Below are positions 8,496 to 17,678 of a DNA stretch of 64,000 nt, piece by piece. The stretch covers positions 1 through 64,000 of IMG/VR virus record IMGVR_UViG_3300034107_000725, one strand, 5' to 3'. The notes under the pieces were generated by a model. It did not search any database. It had not been told where the DNA came from and worked only from the letters and a program-made list of their open reading frames with translations. Source of the DNA: a virus. The number at the start of each line of letters is the position of its first letter. Within the stretch, counting starts at the first letter, position 1. A program made the translations under genes and the position numbers.

Positions 8496-8993
8496 ATGCG
8501 AGAACTGTCTGTACGAATTCGTTTCACCAATCCAAGCCTGGGAAACGAGAAGGACCAAAAAACAGGTCGGTTCAAGTTCCAGCGAAGCCCGGGGCGAGAG
8601 GGTAAAATCCTCTTCTTGGCGACGTGGCACCACGCTAACATGAAACTTGCTGCCGAGATGCTTGGCAGACACCAAGAGGCTGTCAATAAAATTTGCTGGG
8701 ACATCGGTGTTGATGCAGAACTACGTGAAAAATGTTTAACACGTTGTTTCTATACCAAGTCACCGGGCGGGCGAGAGCGATGGTCTTTGCATGAATCACT
8801 CATGCAAGGTCAAACCATCTGTATCAATTGTGTGGTTCCGCAGGACATTGATGACCAGGACTTCTGGGCACTAATGCAGATTGCCGGTAAGTATCGTGGG
8901 TTATCCCCGTGGCAACCAGGCAAATACGGACAATACGAGATAGTCAGCATCCACCAGCGAAGACAGTCACAGCAGGTAGATGACGACAGTTAA
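8496..8993 (+). CDS. Hypothetical protein, possibly shared with planctomycetes
   Basis: A 165-residue protein starting with MRELSVRIRFTNPSLGN and containing RSPGREGKILFLATWHHAN, GRHQEAVNKICWD and a C-terminal block AGKYRGLSPWQPGKYG. I recall similar hypothetical proteins in planctomycete genomes and prophages, which needs a search to confirm. The function is not known. Three bases separate it from the preceding gene. A strong hairpin follows directly after its stop codon, ending this transcription unit. Confidence 0.7.
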   Translation: MRELSVRIRFTNPSLGNEKDQKTGRFKFQRSPGREGKILFLATWHHANMKLAAEMLGRHQEAVNKICWDIGVDAELREKCLTRCFYTKSPGGRERWSLHESLMQGQTICINCVVPQDIDDQDFWALMQIAGKYRGLSPWQPGKYGQYEIVSIHQRRQSQQVDDDS

Positions 8994-9030
8994 AAAACAC
9001 ACCGCTCAGGTGGCGAAGCCTGAGCGGTGT
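8992..9030. terminator. 12-bp hairpin with T-run on the reverse strand
   Basis: A perfect 12-base inverted repeat (8999-9010 with 9019-9030, loop of eight) follows the stop codon. Read on the + strand it is preceded by A6 and has no following T-run. Read on the - strand it is a textbook intrinsic terminator ending in GTTTTTTA. It can therefore stop reverse-strand transcription and act as a 3' stability hairpin, or weak terminator, for the + strand operon. Confidence 0.7.
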
Positions 9031-9048
9031 AGCGTGTAGCGGGATGTC

Positions 9049-9062
9049 GTGTATTTCACGCG
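9049..9062 (+). repeat. 14-bp repeat, copy 1 (GTGTATTTCACGCG)
   Basis: Identical to 11400-11413. This copy is in the intergenic stretch before the SF2 helicase gene; the other lies in front of the DnaB-like helicase gene. The 8-base core TTTCACGC recurs at 20195-20202 just after a terminator. A shared regulatory element is likely but unproven. Confidence 0.55.
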
Positions 9063-9120
9063 GCCCTGTTGCACATTTTAAGCACAACTCATAACAAAAG
9101 CAATGAGGAGAGATCCGGTA

Positions 9121-10617
9121 ATGCCCAAGAAAATTACCGTGACGATATACAAGTCAGGCAACATGATATTCCTTGATCCTACAACAGATCGAATATTCAA
9201 CCTGATAAAGCCAGCACTGAGTTTCGTGGAACGCCAAATGACACGAGGGGCAGAGGCTAGACGTAGAAGTGGTTCTGGACAGAGTGCGATGAATGTCATT
9301 CACCACACTTTGCTTGAGATTGACCACAAGGAACGAATAGCCACAACTTTTGGCTTTTGGAAGTTAATCCGGGACACACTTCGAGCGGAGGGTTATGAAG
9401 TCAAATTCAAAGACTTGTCGCCTCCGGACCCAAAGAAGTTTGAACCCCGCTGGCAAAACATCGAGCAATACGCTCTGAGAGAAAATCAACCAGAGTTTCT
9501 CCAAAAGGTACTAACCCACCGCTGCGGTCGCTTTGATTGTCCGCCCGGGTTTGGTAAGTCATTCATGATCGGGCTAGTTGCGGCTTTGCTGCCCAAGGCT
9601 ACGATCGACGTCGTCACACGCAGAGTTTCGGTACTCCGAGACCGAATCTATCCAGAACTTTGTCAAATGGTAGGTGATGTTGGAATCGTGGGCGGAGGTA
9701 AAAATGTTCGAGGTAAGCGAGTCATGTGTTACACGGTAGGTTCTATGAGCCACAGCCCGGCAACCGCAGACATACTTATCGGGGATGAAGTGCACGAGCT
9801 CGCAGCTGACGTCTCTGCAGAACAGCTGGTTCGCTGGCAAAATAGTCGTAACTACGGTCTGTCTGCCAGTCACGACTTGCGGTTTGATGGTAAGGATCTT
9901 CGTGTGCATGGTATCTTTGGACCTATCATCTTCAGCATTGACTACCAGAAAGCTCAAGAGGCAAATATGGTAGTCCCTATCAAGGTGATGTGGCAGTCGG
10001 TTGTCATGGATTACGATCCTTGCGGAGATCGCAAAGACGTGGAAAAGAAACGGCATGGTATCTGGACTAACGACTTTCGCAATTTGACGATTGCGGATGA
10101 TGCCAGACAATATGATGATGACACTCAAGTGTTGATCACCGTAGAAACGATAGAGCATGCCATGAACTTAAAGCGGTATTTACCAGAATACACGCTGGTA
10201 TACATGGAAAACGGATTAACGCCAAGGGCTCGGGCACAGTATGCTCGTGAAGGGTTTTGTCCTGCTGACGAACCTTTAATGGATTTAGACCGAAGACAAA
10301 AACTGACAAAAGACTTCGAGAAAGGGAAGTTGAAGAAAGTCATCTGTACCACGGTCTGGAACGTCGGGGTGTCGTTTAACTCTTTGGCTGTGTTGATTCG
10401 GGCGGACGGAGGTGGGAGTGCCATCAACGATATTCAAATCCCAGGTCGCGTAAGTCGCGTCGCTGCAGATAAGGAGCATGGGGTAGTTCACGATTATCTG
10501 GATCAGTTCAATAAAGGGTATCGAATACGGGCAGCAGGTCGAGCAAAGTCATACGCAGCAAACCGCTGGGAACAGACATTTCCTCGACCAGGCATGCTAA
10601 AGGAGCTGTTGAGCTAA
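9121..10617 (+). CDS. SF2 DNA helicase (UvsW-like)
   Basis: A 498-residue superfamily 2 helicase. Walker A is CPPGFGKS (residues 140-147), the DEAD/H-box is DEVH (about residue 222), motif III is GLSAS, and motif VI is IPGRVSR. Size and layout resemble T4 UvsW, which remodels branched recombination and replication intermediates. The ATG at 9121 is chosen because GAGGAG (about 9105-9110) is well spaced; an upstream in-frame ATG at 9103 overlaps that site. It opens the replication gene block after a hairpin and a 14-bp repeat. The stop overlaps the start of the next gene. Confidence 0.88.
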   Translation: MPKKITVTIYKSGNMIFLDPTTDRIFNLIKPALSFVERQMTRGAEARRRSGSGQSAMNVIHHTLLEIDHKERIATTFGFWKLIRDTLRAEGYEVKFKDLSPPDPKKFEPRWQNIEQYALRENQPEFLQKVLTHRCGRFDCPPGFGKSFMIGLVAALLPKATIDVVTRRVSVLRDRIYPELCQMVGDVGIVGGGKNVRGKRVMCYTVGSMSHSPATADILIGDEVHELAADVSAEQLVRWQNSRNYGLSASHDLRFDGKDLRVHGIFGPIIFSIDYQKAQEANMVVPIKVMWQSVVMDYDPCGDRKDVEKKRHGIWTNDFRNLTIADDARQYDDDTQVLITVETIEHAMNLKRYLPEYTLVYMENGLTPRARAQYAREGFCPADEPLMDLDRRQKLTKDFEKGKLKKVICTTVWNVGVSFNSLAVLIRADGGGSAINDIQIPGRVSRVAADKEHGVVHDYLDQFNKGYRIRAAGRAKSYAANRWEQTFPRPGMLKELLS

Positions 10618-11396
10618 TGACTGAGCGTCGGCGATTTGGTCCACAACTTCGACCCGGTGCAAATTCGCGACCGACAGAGCGAGCAATCTCAGGCGGGTTG
10701 CCTGCGGATGTTCAAAGGTTCAAAAACACGTACGTCCACGAACGACGATTTCTGGAGCGATTTCGATGGGGAAGTTCGGTACTTCCTTATCATCCTGCGA
10801 GCAGTCTGGACGGCAAGTCACGGTTTGATACACCAGAAGAAAAAGACGGGGAAAACCAATGGAAAGCGGTTTACAAAAAACTTGTTAAAGCTCAGGAGTT
10901 TAATCCAACGCACTTTGTACGTATCCTGTTCAAAGTGTTGCGGGGATCTTCCTTGGCGGTACCAACTCTAATACAACTGGCTTCTCCCGGTGTATTGGAG
11001 TTGGTTACGGCACATCAGAAAGAACTAAAGTTCACTCTGATGGAAGAATTTGTTGCAGAGAGCCAGCGGGCAAGGTCCTCTGTCACAATTAGTCAAAAAG
11101 GGGTTGGCCATCCACTGTCTTTGGCGGTATATTACGCGATCGTAGACAGCAGGTTGGAACTCTCACCGTTGTTCAAGTATTGCTTGGCAACTATGACCAG
11201 CCGACAACTACGGCAGATTGGCGAAGCGGATTCACACTGCGAAAAACTGGATCTATTGGCGAAGCAGTTTGAATTCATGGCAGCGATGGACTACACCCTG
11301 TTTCCGGATCTCTACGATTCAATATGGGGACCAATGATTCCATCTGGATTTCGTGTAGCGGCGTCTTCTCTGCTTGAGACTTGTATCGAGCAGTAA
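10617..11396 (+). CDS. Hypothetical replication-block protein
   Basis: A 259-residue protein with no family I recognise. It has a basic N-terminus and a largely helical body. It starts at ATG overlapping the TAA of the helicase gene and lies between two helicases, so a helper role such as helicase loader is conceivable. The sequence has no Walker A motif, so it is not a DnaC-type ATPase. Confidence 0.7.
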   Translation: MTERRRFGPQLRPGANSRPTERAISGGLPADVQRFKNTYVHERRFLERFRWGSSVLPYHPASSLDGKSRFDTPEEKDGENQWKAVYKKLVKAQEFNPTHFVRILFKVLRGSSLAVPTLIQLASPGVLELVTAHQKELKFTLMEEFVAESQRARSSVTISQKGVGHPLSLAVYYAIVDSRLELSPLFKYCLATMTSRQLRQIGEADSHCEKLDLLAKQFEFMAAMDYTLFPDLYDSIWGPMIPSGFRVAASSLLETCIEQ

Positions 11397-11399
11397 AGA

Positions 11400-11413
11400 G
11401 TGTATTTCACGCG
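11400..11413 (+). repeat. 14-bp repeat, copy 2 (GTGTATTTCACGCG)
   Basis: Exact copy of 9049-9062, placed 12 bases upstream of the DnaB-like helicase start and followed by its AAAGGA ribosome site. Confidence 0.55.
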
Positions 11414-11424
11414 AAAGGATGCTA

Positions 11425-13119
11425 ATGCAGACTAACCGGCAGTCCAGCAGACTGTCAGGTGCCCACTTGCGGTTGTTCGTAGCGATTCTGTTGCAAAACG
11501 AAACAGTCTTTACACACTTCAAGGGTCAACTGACGGTCGACTCGTTTGCGGAAGAGGGGTATCAACTTCTTTACCGCACACTGATCGACTTTCATACCAA
11601 CTACCAAACGCTACCCAGTTTTGCAGAACTGTGGGCAGATCTGGAAACTCACTTCGAGAATGATTACGAGATCATCTCCGAAGATGGTCGTGTTGAGCTT
11701 GAAGAATTTCTAGAATACGCAGCAGATCCCGATCTGTTTCAGGACTACTCACCTACGCATCCAAAAATGGAGAAGTTTGCGTACAAGGCGGGTGAGCGTA
11801 TTTTGATGCATTTTCATAGCAGTCAGCTGCAATCCACGTTGCAGAAAGGATTGGACTATGATCAACTTCCATTTGTGTTACAGCAGTACCAGATGCAGCT
11901 TGAGCTCATCAAGATGCATTCCAAAGAAGAACAAGACGGCGTCGCACTGACGTTCTTCGAAAACTGGGATAAAACGAATCCAAAAATCATACGATCTACT
12001 GGACTAGGTTTCCTGGATAAATATCTAGGAGGCGGTACAGCAGCATTCGAGGCTTATGGTTTGATGGCTCCGTACGGTACTTGTAAGACAACGCTAGCTG
12101 TGATGCTTTGGTGCACAGCGGCACAGCAATGTTATGAAGAATCGCTATCAGACGACTGGGATGGGCGTAAAGGCTTATCCGTGTTGGTCACCTATGAGGC
12201 GGCGTTATCCCCGGAAATACAGCACCGGGCTGCGATGTATGCTGCAAGCGTTAACCGATACAGTCTGGACAAAATGGGTTTAGCCGGGTTAGACGCATTG
12301 TCAAACGACCCAGACAACCCACTTCCATACGAAAAGTCCAAATTCTCGCAAGAGATTTCGGATGGCGTTTTTCGACCCGAACGGGCTCGAGTTGATGCGA
12401 TCATCCCTGTCTTGAATAACCATACGATCTGTCTGGATTTCTCTGGAGCTGATCCAAGGTTTCCAACCGCAGGAAGTGGTGGTGTTGGAGAAATCGTACA
12501 ACGGATCAATCGTGAGCTTAAAAAGCGTGGTCCCGAATACTACATACGTAACGTGATCATTGACTATTTGGGGTTAATGGTCGATCGGGATGTCAACTTA
12601 AAGGGAGCTAAACAGAAGGAAGATCACAAGACCTACCAAGAACAAGTTTACCGTGTCAGCTGTGAGATCAGTAAACCGTTTGCCTGCCACGCATGGATTC
12701 TCCACCAGTTGAGCGGACAAGCCAACGCAATTCTGAGCCCGACCAAAACTCTACACCACACCGATGCCAAAGGTAGTAAGAGCTTTGCGGAAAATCTGGA
12801 TTTTGCAATCGTGATTGGCAACTTGAATGGCGATTCTATGGGCCAGATTGCCTGTACCAAAGCTCGTCGTTTTAGAAGGATGCCACCCAGCGTGATTCAG
12901 GTGGATGGTGAATTCAATCTGGTGCGGGCACCTGATAACTACCACATTGACGGTAGAGGTCAAATTGTCGATAAGTCGACGTTAACGGCAGCTGGTGCCA
13001 ACGTAGATAGTCCTAGTTACGCTGGAATTGTAGACACCAGTCAGCTTGACGCAGGCACAGATGACCAGGGTCAATTAGCTGACAACGCATATAGCGAAGC
13101 GGGGTCCACTGATGACTAA
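11425..13119 (+). CDS. DnaB-like replicative helicase with variant Walker A
   Basis: A 564-residue RecA-fold ATPase. The N-terminal ~170 residues are helical, as in DnaB N-domains. The ATPase part has GLGFLDKYLGGG, the Walker A APYGTCKTT (Cys220-Lys221 here, where Gly-Lys is usual), a Walker B-like hydrophobic strand NVIIDYLGLMV and LHQLSGQANA, which matches the DnaB sensor region. The C-terminus is acidic. Start 11425 is placed five bases after AGGA; ATG 11419 is an alternative. It lies between an unknown gene and the primase gene, which it overlaps by 8 bases, as expected for a helicase-primase pair. Confidence 0.83.
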   Translation: MQTNRQSSRLSGAHLRLFVAILLQNETVFTHFKGQLTVDSFAEEGYQLLYRTLIDFHTNYQTLPSFAELWADLETHFENDYEIISEDGRVELEEFLEYAADPDLFQDYSPTHPKMEKFAYKAGERILMHFHSSQLQSTLQKGLDYDQLPFVLQQYQMQLELIKMHSKEEQDGVALTFFENWDKTNPKIIRSTGLGFLDKYLGGGTAAFEAYGLMAPYGTCKTTLAVMLWCTAAQQCYEESLSDDWDGRKGLSVLVTYEAALSPEIQHRAAMYAASVNRYSLDKMGLAGLDALSNDPDNPLPYEKSKFSQEISDGVFRPERARVDAIIPVLNNHTICLDFSGADPRFPTAGSGGVGEIVQRINRELKKRGPEYYIRNVIIDYLGLMVDRDVNLKGAKQKEDHKTYQEQVYRVSCEISKPFACHAWILHQLSGQANAILSPTKTLHHTDAKGSKSFAENLDFAIVIGNLNGDSMGQIACTKARRFRRMPPSVIQVDGEFNLVRAPDNYHIDGRGQIVDKSTLTAAGANVDSPSYAGIVDTSQLDAGTDDQGQLADNAYSEAGSTDD

Positions 13120-14206
13120 GGATGAACAAAAAGTCCTTAACGGTACTCTATTTCGTAGATGCAAAGCGACGTTTCATCATGTCAAAGTCAAAAACGCGGG
13201 AGAGAAGCAAATTCGCAGGATGAGTCTAGATCTGGTTACGGGTAAGCCGAAACCAGTCATTGACCACCCAGGTGAATACTATGCTGTCTGCTGCCCGTTC
13301 TGCAATGACACAAGATTTCGCTGCTACATCAACCATAGATACGGACAGGATGACGAGTTGGGTAGACCGCAAACGTATCTGGCAACCTGTTTTAATGCAG
13401 GGTGTCAGCTGGCGATGCGTTCTGCCGCAGCTTATCAAAAACTCGAGATTATGTTGACCGGACATAAGCTATATGAGTTACGCAAAGCCCATGTGGCCGA
13501 AGGTCACAAAATAGATGTGGACGCTGTCCGGATGAACTGGCCTGGAAAGGTCACTCGGATTGATAAGCTGCCCGCAAATCATGAGTCTAATGTTTACCTG
13601 GCTGGCCGAGGATTCGATCCTGAGGTCATCGGTCGGTTTTACAACGTACACTGGTGCCACGAAAGCCCCCGGTTCGTTTGTGAGAACAGACTGATTATTC
13701 CGATCTACCACAAAAAGAAAATGGTAGGTTGGCAGGCTCGGGCGGCATACGACACAGACTGGAAATTGTCTAACACACCTAAATACTACACAGCACCTGG
13801 CACGCCTAAACGTCAGTTACTTTACAACTTCGGCAACGCCCAACACTATCAAGTTGGGATCATTGTCGAGGGTGTAACAGACGTCTGGAAGATAGGCCCA
13901 CAGGCGGTATGTACGTTAGGAGCGACCTTGACGGATCAACAGCAATCGCTGTTTCGTCGCGGTTTCAAAGACTACGCAGGCGTTCTTCTGTTCGACCCGG
14001 ACGTCAAAGAGAAGATCGCAGATAAGACAACCATAATCGAATCTAACCTAAATTCAGTTTTAAATTCTGGATTTTGCGTGGTTCAATTACCGGAGGGTAC
14101 AGATCCAGGTTCACTCTCCCGAGAGTTCCTGCGACCGTACATAACGCAGAAAGCCTCCGAAAAAGGGGTAAACATTTCTTGGGGTCGTAGACATGGGTCG
14201 TCGTAA
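13112..14206 (+). CDS. DNA primase (zinc-binding plus TOPRIM)
   Basis: A 364-residue DnaG-type primase that makes RNA primers for lagging-strand synthesis. A zinc site is visible with CCPFC (residues 60-64) and Cys93/Cys98. The catalytic TOPRIM domain has IIVEGVTDVW (Glu about residue 253) and LLFDPDV (about 295). It is shorter than bacterial DnaG and lacks a helicase domain, since the helicase is the separate upstream gene. It overlaps both neighbours by a few bases. A degenerate copy of the 13-bp palindrome lies within its 3' part (14062-14074). Confidence 0.87.
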   Translation: MTKDEQKVLNGTLFRRCKATFHHVKVKNAGEKQIRRMSLDLVTGKPKPVIDHPGEYYAVCCPFCNDTRFRCYINHRYGQDDELGRPQTYLATCFNAGCQLAMRSAAAYQKLEIMLTGHKLYELRKAHVAEGHKIDVDAVRMNWPGKVTRIDKLPANHESNVYLAGRGFDPEVIGRFYNVHWCHESPRFVCENRLIIPIYHKKKMVGWQARAAYDTDWKLSNTPKYYTAPGTPKRQLLYNFGNAQHYQVGIIVEGVTDVWKIGPQAVCTLGATLTDQQQSLFRRGFKDYAGVLLFDPDVKEKIADKTTIIESNLNSVLNSGFCVVQLPEGTDPGSLSREFLRPYITQKASEKGVNISWGRRHGSS

Positions 14207-17200
14207 GGTTTCTGGACTTAGTGGCATGGCAAAACCAGCTTCTAAGTCTTCGTTGTCGTCGGAAGCAGTCTATCGAGCTCGTCTGACCGAAATGCGGCAG
14301 GGTACTGCAATCTTTCCGCTGGATGCTCCTGGGCTACCAGCACTTCCAGGCAATTCTGCATTCTTAAGCCATGCCACGGCATTAGGAGATACGGGCTCAA
14401 AAGTCGTGAAGAAGGTAAGCAAAGGTGCGGACGGTAAGCAGATAACCGAGCAGACATTGGTATACAGCTCGATGCTGACGAAGTTGATACAGGAAGCACT
14501 GCGGCTTCCAAATTTCACTTTGCCAGTAGAGGTGGGACCGCACCAGGAAAAGGAAGCTACCTTTGTTCCTGGCCACTTGTGGGGTGATGTTAAAAAACCA
14601 GGGCCAAAAGCCGCTGACGTTATGATCATCAACAAAAACCCATGGTCTCCCGAGTTGACGGCAAAGTGCTGCTTTGCGGGAGAAGACGGAAAGTTGCTAA
14701 TACAACTGTTCCGCAAGTTGAAGGTGGAAGCAACTGAGTTTTATGTGACTCACCTGGTAAAGTTTTGCCCACCTGACTTCAAGCCAGTGCTTCGTGCTTC
14801 CTGGGTTAAGGACGCCATGCACTTGCTGTATCAGGAGATTAAAATTGTCCAACCCAAGTACATTCTTTGTCTTGGATCGGACACCAGTAAAGCTCTGCTG
14901 GGAAGCTCAGCCAGTGTGAGTGACATGGAAGGGCGAGTTGAAACACTGAGGTACAACGTAGCGTATAGCAGTAAGGATGTAGAGAGTCACTGGCGTGAAG
15001 CTCAGGTCATGACTGTTGTGCATCCTAAATCTGTGATTCGCGACCAGTCAGCAGAGCGACAGCTGGAAAATGGATTGGCTCGGTTTGCGGCACTACTCAA
15101 AGGAGTAGACGTAGGCAAACGCGAAACGGTAGACCATAGGATAGTCGACAACCTCGCTCAACTTCTTGAGCAACTACTGGAGATCGAACATGACCCGGAT
15201 AAAGAAGATGACGTGATCGCAGTGGACGCCGAGTGGCATGGTCAGCACCCGATTAACGCGGGAGCTTACATGCGAACAATCCAGTTGTCGCATGCTCCAA
15301 AAAAGGCACTGGGCATCAAACTGCACGAGGCAGGCGGTAACACCGTGTTGGGTTTCAAGGACGAGAGAACAAACCATCGCTGGAAGATATCTCCAGAGAC
15401 TTTGGATCTGCTAAACACCTTCTTCAAGGGTGGTGTTTATCAACTTGGTGAAGAGACGTACGCATTCCGACGTAAGCGAGTGGTGGGGCACTTCTTCAAC
15501 GCAGACTTGGAATGGCTGGTCGAGTATGGCATAAACATTCAAGAGTGTTTTTCCTGTCCATTACGCGACTATCAGATGCGACCGGAAAACGCTAAAAAGA
15601 AACTGTTTCAGCTTTACAGGGCTGAAGGGTTTAAGCCAAACGACACGGTACCAGCGTGGTATCGTACTAATTTTGAAGGCGGAGCAGACACGGGTTTGAT
15701 GACTCACGCCGTAGAAGAAACAGCCAGCTACAAACTGGAAACCCTGGCTATGCGGTATACAACTGCACCCAGGTATGACAAAGAGCTACAGAACTGGAAG
15801 TTGAAGTATTGTCAGACCAACAACCTGACAAACAGTGCCTTGGAGGGCTATGGAGAATGCCCCGATGACGTACTCTTGCCTTACGGCATGTATGATGCCG
15901 ACGTAACCATTCGGTTGTTCTACAAGCTAGGACTACTGCTTGACGAGGACTACGAAGGAAACAACTGTAGGGAAGCCTTCTGGGAATCTCAGATAGCTAC
16001 TGCGTCTGTGTTAGAAATTCATCGTAGCGGTATTTTGGTGGACCGTGGCCGCGTGGATTTTCTGACAGCTCGATTCATGGCAGCTCGATCCAAGATGGAG
16101 ACAGAGCTTCGAAACGCAATCTCTTGGCCGGAATTCAACATTCGGTCAACACAGCATGTCCGTGAGTTTCTGTTTGGGCATGCACTCAACGGCAAACTGG
16201 ACAAGAGCACAGGCAAGCCTGTTCGGATACGCCCGGCGGATGCCATTAGTCTGCACTTGACGCCTCTGTTTGATACAGGAAAGCCACCTAAACAGTGGCG
16301 AGATATCAAAAGAGCCAACAAGGAGCAGGAACATGCACCGGCTACAAACAAACAAGTGCTTTCCTTGTTAGCTCAAGGGGCAACACAACCACGGCAGTCG
16401 CAGTTGATCAATCAACTGAGGGACTATCGCTTTTTGGACCAAGTCTTAAAAACAGTACTCCGGCCTCCAACTGTTGATGAGGAAACAGATGAAACAATGT
16501 ACGACGCAGCAGGCAACATGGAATACGAAGACGGTTTGGCATCTATGTGTTGCGACGACGGTAAGGTTCGTACACACATTTATCAAACTAAGGAGACCGG
16601 GCGTTGGTCTAGTGCCCGTCCCAACCTGCAAAACATTTCAAAGCAACGTGATCCAGACTACAAGCGATTGCTGGGTTCGGAATACAAGTATAGCCTACGA
16701 AGTATTCTGAAAGCCTCGCCCGGTCACGTACTGGTTGAGGCAGATTACGTCGGTGCTGAGCTGTTTGGTATGGCGGTCATGTCAGGCGATCCTGCGATGA
16801 TCAGTCATGCTACTCGAAACCAATTACCAGAAAGTCATCCAGACTTTTATGACATCCACAGCAATGTGGCGTGTTTTGCTTTCAAGCTGACTTGTCCGCC
16901 CACTAAAACAGGGTTGGAAGCAATCGGTAAGAAGCACATTCGGATCGTTGCCAAGTCGGTAATCTTTGGTATCGCCTACGGGCGAGGAGCTAAGGCAATT
17001 GCCGTGGCAGCCAAGGAGCAGGGTATTGATGTATCTGTCGATGAAGCTCAGGCGGTAATCGATGCGATTTTTCAAATGTATCCAAGGTTAAGACCGTTTT
17101 TTGACGAGTGTCAAAAACGAGCGACCGGACAATACATAGACCCTGAAACCCAAGAGAGTGTGGCGGGTCGTTATCTGTGCAACTGCTACGGTAGATTCCG

Positions 17201-17678
17201 CAGATTCCCAGACTCAGATAAAGACGAGTCTCTGGCGGCTGAGTTTGGACGGCAAGCCATGAATTTTCCAATCCAGTCCATGATTGCTTCAGCGGTCAGC
17301 CGAGCCTTGGCTTATGTCTACGACTACAAACAGCGTCAGCTGGCAAAAGGTCATGACATGTTCAAGGTACTGCTACAGATCCACGATGCGATCTTGCTGG
17401 AAGTACCACATAAGTATGTCAAGCATGTGTGTGAACATGTGCTTCCTGCCTATATGCGAAATGCGGTACCTATTTACCCAAGTACCCTGGATGGCATTCC
17501 AACAGGAGATGGCCCCTATCATCTGGGTATTGAAGTCGAAGTCATGAACCACTGGGGCGAAACTCTGACTTACGCGGAAGCGTTAGAACGTAACTTGCCT
17601 ACAGGCCATGGTGGTGCAGAGGGTTGTGTGGTGAATTACAGCAAAGAAGATCCGGAGAAATCTAAAAAGTGTTCATAG
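14193..17678 (+). CDS. DNA polymerase A with N-terminal UDG-like domain
   Basis: A 1161-residue replicative polymerase. Residues about 70-310 look like a uracil-DNA-glycosylase domain (family 4/5 style): VMIINKNPWSPE, a GEDGKLL segment, FYVTHLVKFCPP and the late VVHPKSV. A DnaQ-like 3'-5' exonuclease follows, with VDAEWHG (Asp345, Glu347). The polymerase domain has motif A VEADYVGAELF (Asp851), motif B KSVIFGIAYG (Lys921, Phe925, Tyr929) and motif C LLQIHDAIL (His1064, Asp1065). The domain order is like SPO1 phage polymerase, whose genome contains hydroxymethyluracil, so this phage may also use a modified thymine or uracil. Catalytic residues of the UDG part cannot be judged without alignment. 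Confidence 0.92.
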   Translation: MGRRKVSGLSGMAKPASKSSLSSEAVYRARLTEMRQGTAIFPLDAPGLPALPGNSAFLSHATALGDTGSKVVKKVSKGADGKQITEQTLVYSSMLTKLIQEALRLPNFTLPVEVGPHQEKEATFVPGHLWGDVKKPGPKAADVMIINKNPWSPELTAKCCFAGEDGKLLIQLFRKLKVEATEFYVTHLVKFCPPDFKPVLRASWVKDAMHLLYQEIKIVQPKYILCLGSDTSKALLGSSASVSDMEGRVETLRYNVAYSSKDVESHWREAQVMTVVHPKSVIRDQSAERQLENGLARFAALLKGVDVGKRETVDHRIVDNLAQLLEQLLEIEHDPDKEDDVIAVDAEWHGQHPINAGAYMRTIQLSHAPKKALGIKLHEAGGNTVLGFKDERTNHRWKISPETLDLLNTFFKGGVYQLGEETYAFRRKRVVGHFFNADLEWLVEYGINIQECFSCPLRDYQMRPENAKKKLFQLYRAEGFKPNDTVPAWYRTNFEGGADTGLMTHAVEETASYKLETLAMRYTTAPRYDKELQNWKLKYCQTNNLTNSALEGYGECPDDVLLPYGMYDADVTIRLFYKLGLLLDEDYEGNNCREAFWESQIATASVLEIHRSGILVDRGRVDFLTARFMAARSKMETELRNAISWPEFNIRSTQHVREFLFGHALNGKLDKSTGKPVRIRPADAISLHLTPLFDTGKPPKQWRDIKRANKEQEHAPATNKQVLSLLAQGATQPRQSQLINQLRDYRFLDQVLKTVLRPPTVDEETDETMYDAAGNMEYEDGLASMCCDDGKVRTHIYQTKETGRWSSARPNLQNISKQRDPDYKRLLGSEYKYSLRSILKASPGHVLVEADYVGAELFGMAVMSGDPAMISHATRNQLPESHPDFYDIHSNVACFAFKLTCPPTKTGLEAIGKKHIRIVAKSVIFGIAYGRGAKAIAVAAKEQGIDVSVDEAQAVIDAIFQMYPRLRPFFDECQKRATGQYIDPETQESVAGRYLCNCYGRFRRFPDSDKDESLAAEFGRQAMNFPIQSMIASAVSRALAYVYDYKQRQLAKGHDMFKVLLQIHDAILLEVPHKYVKHVCEHVLPAYMRNAVPIYPSTLDGIPTGDGPYHLGIEVEVMNHWGETLTYAEALERNLPTGHGGAEGCVVNYSKEDPEKSKKCS

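Noticed and set aside
9574-10158. Long reverse-strand open frame (194 codons) opposite the SF2 helicase gene
   Set aside because: It lies entirely within a gene with clear helicase motifs, has no ribosome site, and its product has no recognisable pattern.
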